Assembly: GCF_003233845.1 (NCBI RefSeq)
Contig: NZ_QKRB01000044.1
Coordinates: 62,001 to 126,000 of the forward strand
Direction: 5' to 3'
From: Paenibacillus sambharensis
GTDB taxonomy: Bacteria; Bacillota; Bacilli; Paenibacillales; Paenibacillaceae
Length of the DNA stretch: 64,000 bases
Both the position numbers and the translations under genes were made by a program. Position 1 is the stretch's first letter; every line of letters begins with the position of its first letter. The notes under the pieces are model-generated. The model was not told the origin of the DNA. It worked only from the letters and a program-made list of their open reading frames with translations, and did not search any database. Shown here piece after piece: positions 16,537 to 24,289 of the stretch.

Positions 16537-19500
16537 ATGGACGAATTTGAACGGGTCAGGAGAAGGAAGCAAGGGGAAGAGGCAAAACGACGTGTCATGG
16601 AACGTTTAGCAGCGCTAAATAGTGGCGCTGGACAACCAGTCGAGGATGAATTTGCTGTTGTCCGGAACCGGCCCGTCAACGTTCCTCCTCCCAACAGCAA
16701 CAAACTAACACTGCCGGCCACGGCTTTCAATCAGCCAGAGCGAACGATATACGGCACGGATAACCTAACTCGCAGCGTACAAGGCATACAGGCTTTCAAC
16801 GACAGGGCCGAGGCGGAGAGGCAAGCAAAGAAGGCTGCTGAAGAAAAGGCGAAGCAGGATTATCTGGATAAGCAGAGGGCCACTCGAAATGCGCAGGATC
16901 CCAAGAATCCAGTCCTCAAGTTTCTTAAAGACAACACGGTTGATGCCGCTGCTGGCTTTATCGACAAGGCTCAGGTTGGCAAAACCGGCATTCCCGGCGT
17001 GGATGATGCAGGGAAGTTCTTGAGCCGTTTTGGACAAAAGGCAGGGCATGCAGTAGGCGTGGACACCCAGAAAGCTGGGGCCGCGCCTATTTTATCGACT
17101 GGCAGCAAGGCAGCAGATATTACGGCTGATTTGGGTGGCGCCATTGCAGGATGGACCACTAACCCGGCGAACATCGGGCAGGGGCTGGCTTCCATGCCGT
17201 ACAAGATCGGCCAGACATTCGCCCAGAATGTCGCTCCTAAAGCTGGACCAGTGGCAACCAGAGCTATCCAGGGCAGCGTGGCCGGAGCTGTGCAGGGCGG
17301 TGTCATCGGCGGCGTTCGCGGGGAGACGGATGCCGATCAAATGGCGATGAACATCGGCATGGGTGCTTTAGGTGGTGCAGTCGGTGATGTGGCCATGTAC
17401 GGGCTGGGCCGTGGTATTTCCAAGCTGGCATCCAAGTTCAGAGGTCCCGGCAATTCTGCTGAGCCGGCAGCGCAGGAGGTTCTTGCCTTACCCGAACCAC
17501 GGCAGCGCGGTAATGTGAACCGTGCGGACACGCCTGAAGTCATCATGGATGCTGATGTGCGGCCGCTTGGTCTTCCTAGTCCATCTGGACGACCGCAGGG
17601 CGTGACAGGGGCAGTGCAGCCGCCACTGCAGCGAGTGGGCAGAGCGGCACAGGTAGAGGTTCTGCCGGCCGCAGATGTCACGGTGCCGAAGCTTCCCCGG
17701 GTAGATGTAACCCCACCGCCGGGGCAAGCAGCACCAAACATGAGGCAGCGAGGATTTGCGGAAACTCTTCAGGCGAGTGACAAGCCGCCGTTAAGCTTCA
17801 AGGAACGGATGTCAGCGGCCTATCAACCCATACGGAATGCGGACACCCTTGCCGCTGCGAATCTTCGCATCAGCCGGGATATAGAGGAAGCAACATCATT
17901 TGTATTGGGAGATACAAGATTCACGGCAGAAAAGGCAACAGTCGCCCAACGGCTGATTGATCACTACAACGGAATTGGAAACCACCAAAGAGCCGTGGAC
18001 ATCGCAATGAAGGTATCGGAAGAGGCGACTACAGCCGGCCAAGCGAATCAGGCTTTGTCCATGTTCAACCGGTTGTCTCCAGAAGGCGTTCTGGTTTATG
18101 CGCAGCGTGTGGCAAGGAAAACAAATGAGAAGACCTCTGTCTTTACTAAGGACAAAGTTGTCACACCAGACATGGCGGCAAATCTACAGGGCCTAGCTGC
18201 AGCTGCCAAGAAGATGACCGGAATCAAGGAACTCTCCAATAACGTCAATGACATTCTTGACCGTGCCAAATCGGGTGTAAAGCTGACTGAATCAGAGGCT
18301 CAAACCTTGAGGCACTTTGTCAACGAGTCGAAGCAATTCATTAAAGAAACCTCTCGCCAACCAAGGGCCCCGAGAGCGCCTAGGCAGCCGAAGGACAACC
18401 GGGTGAGGGATAATCTTACCGCATTCCTTGATGCGCAAGAGCAGGCCGCTAAGGAGCGTCTGCGGTCAAAAGGTATACAGGTTAGCAGCACTCCGCTAGA
18501 CGTGTGGATGGATTATGCGATTATCGGCGCGGCCAAAATGGGAAAACAGGTCATAAGGTTCTCCGATTGGTCCGAGGAGATGGTGAAAGAGCTGGGCGAA
18601 GACATTCGGCCACATCTAAGACAACTGTACGAACGATCTATGGAAGCATATGAAGCATCAACTAAGAAAGTCACCAGACGGACGATCAGCGAAGCAGAGA
18701 AGTTGACGGACAAGGTGATTCGCACGAAGCAGCTGGAAGGAGATGAGGCGAATAGTCTTCGTGAGTTGGCGAAGAAAGTTTCGTCCCTCTCGGGGGATGC
18801 GCAGCAGATTGCTTCACAGGACCTGCAGGTCATCCTCATGGGTTTAGATAAACCCGGTATTTTGAAAAGGATCAGCACCTTTCAAACCATTGGGCAGCTG
18901 CTCAATACCAAGACAATGGCTCGTAACGTATTGGGAAATGAGTTGTTTTACCGGCTTGAACGTATCAATAAGTGGGTTGCTACTCCGATAGATATCGCCC
19001 GGTCTAAGATCACAGGCGGCGAGCGAACGGTGACATTCAGAACAAACAACCAGGGAGAGTTCTGGAGAAACTGGGTTTCTGGCGGAAAGGCGGGCTGGAA
19101 GCAGGTTAACGTCAATGGACTGCAAACAGCATATGACCTTGGCAGTCCTGCGTTTACCTCGAAGTTGAATCCATTAACGTACTTGGAGAAGGCTTTGGGG
19201 GCTACGCTCAAGTCGTTCGATACTGCAGCATACATGCGAGCTTACAATAACACGGTAGGCGAGATGGCGACGCTGCGGGCTATTAACGAGGGGCAGGGCA
19301 ATAATAAAGCGCTAATCCAACAGTACATCCGTGAAGCTGACGAGAACATACTAAAAATCGCGGATGAGTATGGCCGTTATGTTACATTCCAGGACAACAA
19401 TCTCATTTCGCAAGGACTGGTTAAGTTCAAGAGGGGGCTGAATGTAGGCAAGGATTTCGGCGTCGGGGATCTCGTTATAAAGTATCCGAAGACCCCGGGA

Positions 19501-20613
19501 GCTTTGCTTATGCGGGCATTGGAGTATTCTCCAGCAGGCTTTCTGCGAAGCGCGAAAATCCTGATGCAGCCGATTTTTAAGAAGGAGCCTAACACGGCAG
19601 AAGTCACTCAAGCTCTAACGAGGGCAATTATAGGTACTGCAGGGCTCTCTGGTATGGGATATTACTTGATGGACGTCGGCATTCTTACCGGCTCTGCCAG
19701 CAAAGACAGAGACATTAGAGGGTTGCAGCAGGCGGCCGGCCAAGGTCAGTATCAAGTAAATCTTTCGGCGCTAACTCGGTGGGTTCAGAGTGGTTTTGAT
19801 TCAGAGAAGGCTAAACTCCAAGAAGGAGACCGCCTGTACACTTACGATTGGATGCAGCCGGCTTCTATCGCAATATCCATTGGAGCGAACGTGAAGAAGA
19901 ATCTCACCGAGGGCAAGGACGGACTGTCCGGCACGTTTGGTACGGTCTATAACAGCTTGGAAGGCGGTTTGGGCACACTCACTGAGCAATCTGTCTTAAG
20001 CGGTCTTAAATCAGCTGTAGAGGGGTATCCGGGGCAATCGGTGACGGATAAGATTATGGACGTTCTGACCGAAATTCCAGCATCTTTCGTACCAACGGCA
20101 TTCAATCAGTTCAAGCAAATGAATGACAACTACAGGCGTGAAACCTATTCACCAAATAAGCTCGAGCAGTCCCTGAATCGCGCACAAGCCAAGATACCTA
20201 TTTGGGCTGAGTCGCTGCCGCAGCAATATGACACACTGGGTAATCCCAAGGAGACATACCAGGATAACAACGTATTTAATGTGATGTTTAATCCTGGCTT
20301 CACTAGCAAGTACAAGCTCAGTCCAGAAGCCAAATATATTGTTGAATTGATCGCGGAGACAGGAGATGAGACGCTTGCGCCGCGTGTTCCTGGCAAGAAA
20401 GTGACAATCGAAGGACAAACCTTCATACTAAATGGCGATATGTTCAGCCGGCTGCAGCAGCTGCAGGGCGAGGAAACTAAGAAACGGATTAACAAGCGGA
20501 TGAACCAGAATATTCAAGATCCGGCGAAGAAATCTAAGAGGATTTCGAAAGAGTTAACGCGAGCTGGAGACGAGGCTAAGAAGCAGTTAGGCCGAGAGTA
20601 TAACTTAAGATGA
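16537..20613 (+). CDS. Giant internal virion/DNA ejection protein (1358 aa)
   Basis: The longest phage gene encodes a mostly helical protein. Residues 1-120 are charged coiled coil. A Gly/Ala-rich stretch with amphipathic or membrane character lies at 195-300. A Pro-rich linker follows (about 315-420), then long helical domains. Another hydrophobic segment (IIGTAGLSGMGYYLMDVG) is near residue 1035. The size, the helix content and the place directly after the transglycosylase fit an ejectosome protein that follows DNA into the cell. No enzymatic motif was recognised. Confidence 0.65.
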   Translation: MDEFERVRRRKQGEEAKRRVMERLAALNSGAGQPVEDEFAVVRNRPVNVPPPNSNKLTLPATAFNQPERTIYGTDNLTRSVQGIQAFNDRAEAERQAKKAAEEKAKQDYLDKQRATRNAQDPKNPVLKFLKDNTVDAAAGFIDKAQVGKTGIPGVDDAGKFLSRFGQKAGHAVGVDTQKAGAAPILSTGSKAADITADLGGAIAGWTTNPANIGQGLASMPYKIGQTFAQNVAPKAGPVATRAIQGSVAGAVQGGVIGGVRGETDADQMAMNIGMGALGGAVGDVAMYGLGRGISKLASKFRGPGNSAEPAAQEVLALPEPRQRGNVNRADTPEVIMDADVRPLGLPSPSGRPQGVTGAVQPPLQRVGRAAQVEVLPAADVTVPKLPRVDVTPPPGQAAPNMRQRGFAETLQASDKPPLSFKERMSAAYQPIRNADTLAAANLRISRDIEEATSFVLGDTRFTAEKATVAQRLIDHYNGIGNHQRAVDIAMKVSEEATTAGQANQALSMFNRLSPEGVLVYAQRVARKTNEKTSVFTKDKVVTPDMAANLQGLAAAAKKMTGIKELSNNVNDILDRAKSGVKLTESEAQTLRHFVNESKQFIKETSRQPRAPRAPRQPKDNRVRDNLTAFLDAQEQAAKERLRSKGIQVSSTPLDVWMDYAIIGAAKMGKQVIRFSDWSEEMVKELGEDIRPHLRQLYERSMEAYEASTKKVTRRTISEAEKLTDKVIRTKQLEGDEANSLRELAKKVSSLSGDAQQIASQDLQVILMGLDKPGILKRISTFQTIGQLLNTKTMARNVLGNELFYRLERINKWVATPIDIARSKITGGERTVTFRTNNQGEFWRNWVSGGKAGWKQVNVNGLQTAYDLGSPAFTSKLNPLTYLEKALGATLKSFDTAAYMRAYNNTVGEMATLRAINEGQGNNKALIQQYIREADENILKIADEYGRYVTFQDNNLISQGLVKFKRGLNVGKDFGVGDLVIKYPKTPGALLMRALEYSPAGFLRSAKILMQPIFKKEPNTAEVTQALTRAIIGTAGLSGMGYYLMDVGILTGSASKDRDIRGLQQAAGQGQYQVNLSALTRWVQSGFDSEKAKLQEGDRLYTYDWMQPASIAISIGANVKKNLTEGKDGLSGTFGTVYNSLEGGLGTLTEQSVLSGLKSAVEGYPGQSVTDKIMDVLTEIPASFVPTAFNQFKQMNDNYRRETYSPNKLEQSLNRAQAKIPIWAESLPQQYDTLGNPKETYQDNNVFNVMFNPGFTSKYKLSPEAKYIVELIAETGDETLAPRVPGKKVTIEGQTFILNGDMFSRLQQLQGEETKKRINKRMNQNIQDPAKKSKRISKELTRAGDEAKKQLGREYNLR

Positions 20614-20639
20614 CGAGTCATTGCACGACTATTTTGGGT

Positions 20640-20780
20640 ATGATATGCTTACAATAACAAAAGGAGAGCGTTGCACCGCTCTCCCTTGGCAGCACCTTGG
20701 GGTGGTACCCCTCCAAACATGATGTAGGAGAAAGTAACCCGTCAGGCGTCCAACCTGTGGCGGGTTATTTATTTTGGATA
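20640..20780 (+). other. Structured intergenic segment with stacked hairpins
   Basis: Three hairpins follow each other: GGAGAGCG-TTGCAC-CGCTCTCC (20662-20683), a TTGG(GG)/CC(TCC)AA stem around GGTACC (about 20696-20716), and AACCCG ... CGGGTT (about 20738-20766) followed by ATTTATTTT. No convincing ORF fills it. It could be a short phage RNA or a chain of terminators ending the late transcript. I cannot assign a known RNA family. Confidence 0.4.
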
Positions 20781-20782
20781 AC

Positions 20783-20811
20783 AAAAAGACGCTCCAAGGA
20801 GCGTCTTTATT
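20783..20811. terminator. Bidirectional terminator between convergent units
   Basis: AAAGACGCTCC-AA-GGAGCGTCTTT is a perfect hairpin with A run on the left and T run on the right, so it works on both strands. It overlaps the stop codon of the leftward gene that ends at 20807. Confidence 0.9.
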
Positions 20812-21343
20812 TTACGTATGCTATGATCGCTGCAATAATCGATCCTGCAGCAGAAGCGAGAGCAATCCAGGTGGTCACTGTAAACCGCGTTCTTTGAGTG
20901 GCTTCGTTAAATTGTTCTTTGGTCACCAGATTTTCGATCTTATCTGAGACCTTTTCAAGCTCAGACCTGGTTGCCATTGTGCTGCTGATATTATCTATTT
21001 TATCAATGACCCGATTCAGGTTAGCTTCTATTCGACTCACAGATTCGCCAAGGTGTTTAACATCATTTTCAACAATACCTAATTTGCTGCTAATTTGTTC
21101 GCTCATGTCGTCACCTTCCTTAGTAGAGGCCATTTTTTCGTAATAGGCCTGCAGTTGGCGGTACGCTTCTTTAAGGTTTTCGTGTTCTTGGTATATACTG
21201 CTTATATCCATTTTAACACCAGTTACAGACTCGTCAATCTGCTGTTTGTATTGAAGTATTTGAGATTGTAAGCCGAAAGCTAAATGAGCAATTCTGCCAT
21301 CTATGGCTTGTCCCAGAAAATCAATATACTTGCTGCTTGTCAA
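20807..21343 (-). CDS. Coiled-coil protein with C-terminal membrane anchor (prophage cargo)
   Basis: The 178-residue product is almost wholly helical: long amphipathic coiled coil from about 25 to 150, with heptad-like VENDVKHLGESVSRIEANLN and IDNISSTMATRSELEKVSDK, and a tail anchor WIALASAAGSIIAAIIAYVK at 158-177. It overlaps the upstream partner gene by four bases (ATGA) and is read against all other phage genes. Such placement is typical of genes expressed in the lysogen, for example superinfection exclusion, but no family is recognised and the function is unknown. Confidence 0.65.
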   Translation of the reverse strand: MTSSKYIDFLGQAIDGRIAHLAFGLQSQILQYKQQIDESVTGVKMDISSIYQEHENLKEAYRQLQAYYEKMASTKEGDDMSEQISSKLGIVENDVKHLGESVSRIEANLNRVIDKIDNISSTMATRSELEKVSDKIENLVTKEQFNEATQRTRFTVTTWIALASAAGSIIAAIIAYVK

Positions 21344-21654
21344 ACGCCGTCACCACTTTGTCTACGCTCGTCCAAATACCTTTGATAGATCGCCTCTAGC
21401 GACCTAATAATCATCGGTAAATTTTCTGGAGCTACATTAAGGGAAGCGTGTATATAATTTCGAAGGTTCCCTTCTTCATGTTCAACTATAGGCCCGTTGT
21501 CTTCCATAGTGAATCTGGTCATTAAAGGTACGTGTTCTTCAAACAGATCTATGGTGACCATGTTCTTATGATAATTAGTTATAACTCCGTTGACATGGAT
21601 TCGCTTATAGTCCTTGTCTTTTTCGAAGGTAGCAAGAAACTTTTCATTAGACAT
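21340..21654 (-). CDS. Hypothetical soluble partner of the anchored coiled-coil protein
   Basis: From ATG 21654, which has GGGGTGGG five bases upstream, the gene encodes 104 residues. The first 60 form a beta-rich part and the last 35 a helix (PENLPMIIRSLEAIYQRYLDER). This shape, strands followed by a sentence of the type 'ANL..(L)LxxLxxxYxxYLxER', faintly recalls DUF3467-like proteins, but I would not rely on it. It is first in a two-gene leftward operon and coupled to the next gene by a 4-base overlap. ORF extension to 21669 is possible. Confidence 0.6.
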   Translation of the reverse strand: MSNEKFLATFEKDKDYKRIHVNGVITNYHKNMVTIDLFEEHVPLMTRFTMEDNGPIVEHEEGNLRNYIHASLNVAPENLPMIIRSLEAIYQRYLDERRQSGDGV

Positions 21655-21765
21655 ATAGACCCACCCCATTCATAAGTTAACGGATTTTATTCTACTATAG
21701 TTCGATAGTAATTTCTAGAAAAATATGGTGGTGAAGTGATGATAAGAGATGGTCCTTAAATATTA

Positions 21766-21794
21766 TTGACATATTCCGCCAACTCGGTTAATAT
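21766..21794 (+). promoter_or_regulatory. SigmaA-type promoter before the lysis genes
   Basis: TTGACA (21766-21771) and TAATAT (21789-21794) are separated by exactly 17 bases. The sequence just upstream (CCTTAAATATTA) and within the spacer resembles the promoter at 34038 in the accessory region. A terminator follows about 30 bases after the expected start. Confidence 0.8.
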
Positions 21795-21823
21795 AAAAAC
21801 AAATCCGGAAGCACCGGTCAAGA

Positions 21824-21860
21824 AAGAGTCCATTGGGAAAGCATCCCATGGGCTCTTTTT
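21824..21860 (+). terminator. Strong intrinsic terminator in the lysis leader
   Basis: AAGAGTCCATTGGGA pairs with TCCCATGGGCTCTT (one bulge, one G-T pair) and is followed by TTTTT. Being placed between promoter and first gene it should cut most transcripts to about 60 bases unless relieved. Confidence 0.82.
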
Positions 21861-21876
21861 CGTTGTGGAGGTCCAT

Positions 21877-22053
21877 ATGATCGAAATGGAGCCGATGGAA
21901 TGCGCGGTAGATGAGCGCACCTATTCCATCCTGGACAGCTGGTTCGGCCGGGAGATGGCCGGCAAGCTATTATATGAAGGAAAATCCGCCTATGAGGTGG
22001 GGCAATGTACGAACTATACCAATTCATTATTGAAATCAGCCAACGGCCTTTAA
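21877..22053 (+). CDS. Small protein at head of the lysis cassette
   Basis: From ATG 21877, preceded by GGAGGT, the gene encodes 58 residues, acidic at the N terminus (EMEPMECAVDE), without membrane segment. Its last 16 codons overlap the next gene in a different frame. Short leader proteins of this kind occur before holin genes in Paenibacillus and Bacillus phages, but I do not recognise it. Earlier in-frame TTG starts lie within the promoter and are rejected. Confidence 0.55.
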   Translation: MIEMEPMECAVDERTYSILDSWFGREMAGKLLYEGKSAYEVGQCTNYTNSLLKSANGL

Positions 22054-22604
22054 CATTCGGCACGTTGGCTGCTGTTTTTTTATTCGTCCTTGACAAATTT
22101 GGTCGCAAGCTCGTGACCAGTCAGGTCAAGCGCATATTTCACGTTGATGACAAGTCTGAGCTGCGGGAACACTTGGCCCTGCAGCGGCGCATTGAAAGCA
22201 AGGTCGATAGCATCATCACACATTTGGGGGTGCCTATATGCGATTCACAACCGAGTACTTTGAATCAACCACCAACCCGGTCCACAAGGACCTTTATGCC
22301 ATCCTTACAGGCGGTCATAGGCCGGGCAAACCAATCAAGGAGAGTGAGAAGCATGGAAAGGATCAATAAAGGAATACTGCTGCCGCTGCTGGCTGCTATA
22401 GCAACCTTTCTCAAGCAGGCGTTTGGCATCGAGGTGCCGGATGAATGGCTGGACGCCACAGCCAATCTGGTGCTGTTTGCAATCATGCTGCTGGGAATCT
22501 TCATGAGTCCGAAGAAACCGAAGAAGAAGGAGGTTGAACAACATGACACAGACGACAATCACGAGTTTGCGGGGCTTGATGTGGAGCGCGAATCTGCCGT
22601 TTAG
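22005..22604 (+). CDS. Holin-like membrane protein, open in frame through the next holin
   Basis: ATG 22005 follows GAGGTGGGG. The first ~80 residues are a complete-looking small lysis protein: one membrane segment (PLTFGTLAAVFLFVLDKFG) then a charged amphipathic helix (LQRRIESKVDSIITHLG), like XhlA-type hemolysin-like proteins. No stop follows; residues 80-116 are basic, low-complexity and overlap a real-looking gene in another frame. The frame then enters the holin at residue 117. Either a stop was lost, giving a 199-residue fusion, or the N-terminal protein is made as such. Confidence 0.5.
   Translation: MYELYQFIIEISQRPLTFGTLAAVFLFVLDKFGRKLVTSQVKRIFHVDDKSELREHLALQRRIESKVDSIITHLGVPICDSQPSTLNQPPTRSTRTFMPSLQAVIGRANQSRRVRSMERINKGILLPLLAAIATFLKQAFGIEVPDEWLDATANLVLFAIMLLGIFMSPKKPKKKEVEQHDTDDNHEFAGLDVERESAV
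22238..22369 (+). CDS. 43-residue protein nested in the lysis cassette
   Basis: ATG 22238 has GGGGGTG five bases upstream and encodes 43 residues (starting MRFTTEYFESTTNP and ending KHGKDQ), soluble and mildly basic. Its composition is protein-like, whereas the overlapping frame of the 22005 ORF is low-complexity there, so I think this frame is the coding one. It ends 17 bases inside the holin gene. Function unknown. Confidence 0.5.
   Translation: MRFTTEYFESTTNPVHKDLYAILTGGHRPGKPIKESEKHGKDQ
22353..22604 (+). CDS. Phage holin
   Basis: ATG 22353 lies ten bases after AAGGAG and gives 83 residues. Two membrane segments (ILLPLLAAIATFLKQAFG and ANLVLFAIMLLGIFM) are separated by a short polar turn with a Pro-Asp-Glu, followed by a Lys-rich then acidic tail. 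This matches small two-segment holins that form the membrane lesion releasing the amidase. The end overlaps the amidase gene by 62 bases in another frame. Confidence 0.75.
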   Translation: MERINKGILLPLLAAIATFLKQAFGIEVPDEWLDATANLVLFAIMLLGIFMSPKKPKKKEVEQHDTDDNHEFAGLDVERESAV

Positions 22605-23268
22605 CAGCCTGCCGCCCATTGAGGACATCACCGACCAACTACCGAAGCATGCCACAAAGATATGGGGCTGGCGCAAGTATAATGAAGTGAAGCGCCTTGT
22701 GGTCCATCATATGGCTTCTGAGGCGCCGCTGGTGAATCAGGCTGATTACCACGTCAATTCCCATAACTGGCCGGGGATTGCTTACAATTTGGTTGTATCG
22801 AACGGCCGGCTGCTGCAGACCAATGACCTGCTGACCTACACCACGCATGCCAAGGGGGCAAACGATGATTCCATCGGCATTGCCATCCACGGCGATCTTT
22901 CCAAGCGAGAGATGACCAGTCAGGAACGGGAGCTGCTTTATGCCGGCATCCTGTTGGTTAAATCCATCTGGCCAAAAATAGCGGTGGTGGGGCATAACGA
23001 AGTCAGCGCGACCGCCTGCCCTTGCACCAGTATGAACCGGATCCGGACGGACATCGCGAACCTGGAGCATCAGATGGAGTTTGCTGCCACACCGCAGAAA
23101 CAGGCTGAGATGGCTTATCGAATCGCAAATGAACTGCTTTATTTGTACAATCTATCCAAAGGAACGGACCAGTACGGCAAGCCGGTTGAATCGGAACGAG
23201 CGGAGAAGGCGCAGCGCAGGCTGCTGCAACTCGAGCCGGAGATGCGGCGGCTGGGTTTCTTGGCATAG
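22543..23268 (+). CDS. N-acetylmuramoyl-L-alanine amidase (endolysin)
   Basis: From ATG 22543 (AGGAGG nine bases upstream) the protein has 241 residues. The amidase_2/PGRP-like zinc site is visible: VVHH at 53-56, and a late GHNEVSATACPC with His151 and Cys161. Residues 165-241 form a helical, charged tail that may bind the wall. It lies right after the holin gene and is followed by a terminator, so it is the endolysin of this phage. TTG 22534 is an alternative start. Confidence 0.9.
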   Translation: MTQTTITSLRGLMWSANLPFSSLPPIEDITDQLPKHATKIWGWRKYNEVKRLVVHHMASEAPLVNQADYHVNSHNWPGIAYNLVVSNGRLLQTNDLLTYTTHAKGANDDSIGIAIHGDLSKREMTSQERELLYAGILLVKSIWPKIAVVGHNEVSATACPCTSMNRIRTDIANLEHQMEFAATPQKQAEMAYRIANELLYLYNLSKGTDQYGKPVESERAEKAQRRLLQLEPEMRRLGFLA

Positions 23269-23273
23269 TGAAA

Positions 23274-23303
23274 TGGCCTGCTCTTGTAGCAGGTCTTTTT
23301 TTA
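23274..23303 (+). terminator. Intrinsic terminator after the endolysin
   Basis: GCCTGCT-CTTGT-AGCAGGT followed by seven T. It ends the lysis transcript. Confidence 0.85.
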
Positions 23304-23333
23304 TTGCGGTAAAATAACCTTGGGAGGTGCAGC

Positions 23334-23489
23334 ATGCTTACCAGGGAACAAGTAAATGAGCTCTACAAAAACGGCATCTGTAAATGCGGAGCAGCTGGCC
23401 GGTGGCGCTGGCGTTATTACCATGGTGTACGTGTATTCGCCTGTACTAAATGCAACCGGCCGAAGTATTGGCCCGTGGGATATGATTGA
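23334..23489 (+). CDS. 51-residue zinc-finger-like protein at the prophage end
   Basis: ATG 23334 follows GGGAGGTGCAGC. The product carries CKC near residue 16 and CTKC near 37, so one four-Cys zinc site is likely, with an Arg/Trp-rich segment between (RWRWRYYHG) that could touch nucleic acid. It lies between the endolysin terminator and the attachment core, where phages often carry small genes. Function unknown. Confidence 0.6.
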   Translation: MLTREQVNELYKNGICKCGAAGRWRWRYYHGVRVFACTKCNRPKYWPVGYD

Positions 23490-23491
23490 TC

Positions 23492-23526
23492 ATCCTCACC
23501 TGTTGATAAGGCGGGGATGTTTTATG
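23492..23526 (+). terminator. Terminator-like hairpin after the zinc-finger gene
   Basis: CATCCTCACC pairs with GGCGGGGATG over a nine-base loop, followed by TTTTATG. The stem has mismatches; strength moderate. Confidence 0.55.
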
Positions 23527-23576
23527 TATACAGGTCATTTCCTCTATACATATTTTCTGTATTATCTAGGTATCCA

Positions 23577-23595
23577 TCCCCCTCGCCTCCACCAT
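23577..23595 (+). other. Prophage attachment core (attR), copy of the tmRNA 3' end
   Basis: CCCCTCGCCTCCACCA is identical to the end of the tmRNA remnant at 24445-24460 and of the remnant at 52964-52979. Sequence to its left is phage, and it is directly followed by a CCCGACC-type terminator as at 52992. This is what integration at the 3' end of ssrA leaves on the far side. The matching attL with intact ssrA should lie left of the window. Confidence 0.75.
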
Positions 23596-23596
23596 G

Positions 23597-23627
23597 AAAA
23601 ACCCGACCGCGTGAGGTCGGGTTTTTC
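23597..23627. terminator. Terminator of CCCGACC type
   Basis: AAAACCCGACC-GCGTGA-GGTCGGGTTTTT is symmetric and can work on both strands. The same 26 bases recur at 52992. Confidence 0.9.
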
Positions 23628-23678
23628 ATTTGCTTATATAGTGCAGCATATCTTATGCTGTAAGGGGGAAGACAGACG

Positions 23679-24152
23679 TTACTGTTCTGACCAATTGACG
23701 GTTAACTCAATAATGCCATCTCTAGAGGTTAAGGCCCCTCCAATCATGGACCAGCTTTCATTGTTTTTAACGTTATCCCCTTGAATAATAATGTTGTTAT
23801 TATCGATAGTATAATTGGATTGATCCAAGTTTTGCGTATTGAAATAGTCCGTGTACAACTTTGTAATCGTAAACATGCTTTCTTCAGTAGTAAAGATGAG
23901 CATTACGGATTTTTTGCCATCGTTGATTTCAGCGTGTGAAGTGCTTATCTTAGCATCTTGTGGTAGAGGAAATGTTTTAGGTAAATACTCTGGTATCTTT
24001 TCTTGCTCGTTTAAATGTTGAATGTTCTGGGCAACTTTAGTATTCTCTGATTGTTGTTTACGGTCGTTTTGAGTGGATTGGCAGGCACTGAGCACTACGG
24101 TTAATAGCAAAAGGTAAATGATTAGCAAATTTCGAGATTGCTTATGTTTCAT
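23679..24152 (-). CDS. Predicted lipoprotein
   Basis: From ATG 24152 (AGGAG eleven bases upstream) the product has 157 residues with a signal peptide and lipobox LSAC (LLLLTVVLSAC), followed by a polar linker and a compact domain beginning EYLPKTFPLPQDAKIS. That last motif and the 'MLIFTT.ES..ITKLYTDYF' segment recall small cell-surface domains found in Bacillus lipoproteins; no function is assigned. It lies outside the prophage core, facing it, and is A+T-rich compared with the phage genes. Confidence 0.75.
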   Translation of the reverse strand: MKHKQSRNLLIIYLLLLTVVLSACQSTQNDRKQQSENTKVAQNIQHLNEQEKIPEYLPKTFPLPQDAKISTSHAEINDGKKSVMLIFTTEESMFTITKLYTDYFNTQNLDQSNYTIDNNNIIIQGDNVKNNESWSMIGGALTSRDGIIELTVNWSEQ

Positions 24153-24289
24153 TTGACATAGGACTCCTTTCAAGCTTGCTGGTTTTCAAAAGTTTATTTA
24201 TCTACTTTACCCAATTTTATAAATGATTACAATTCATCGAATGGTCCATTTTATTATACATGTATATTTGTCCCAACTTTAGAGGGATA

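Larger units (their letters stand above)
1..23595 (+). mobile_element. Right part of a temperate podovirus-like prophage
   Basis: Genes for packaging, head, short tail, ejection and lysis lie in the usual late order on the + strand. The right boundary is set by a 16-base match to the tmRNA 3' end at 23580, after which phage genes stop. The left boundary, integrase, repressor and replication genes are not in the window. The major capsid protein is of the N4-gp56 type and no tape-measure, sheath or baseplate genes are present, which suggests a podovirus. Whether it is inducible cannot be judged, but all late genes are open. Confidence 0.9.

Noticed and set aside
21766-21876. N-terminal extension of the 58-aa lysis-leader protein
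   Set aside because: It would start inside the -35 box of the promoter and be translated through a terminator hairpin.
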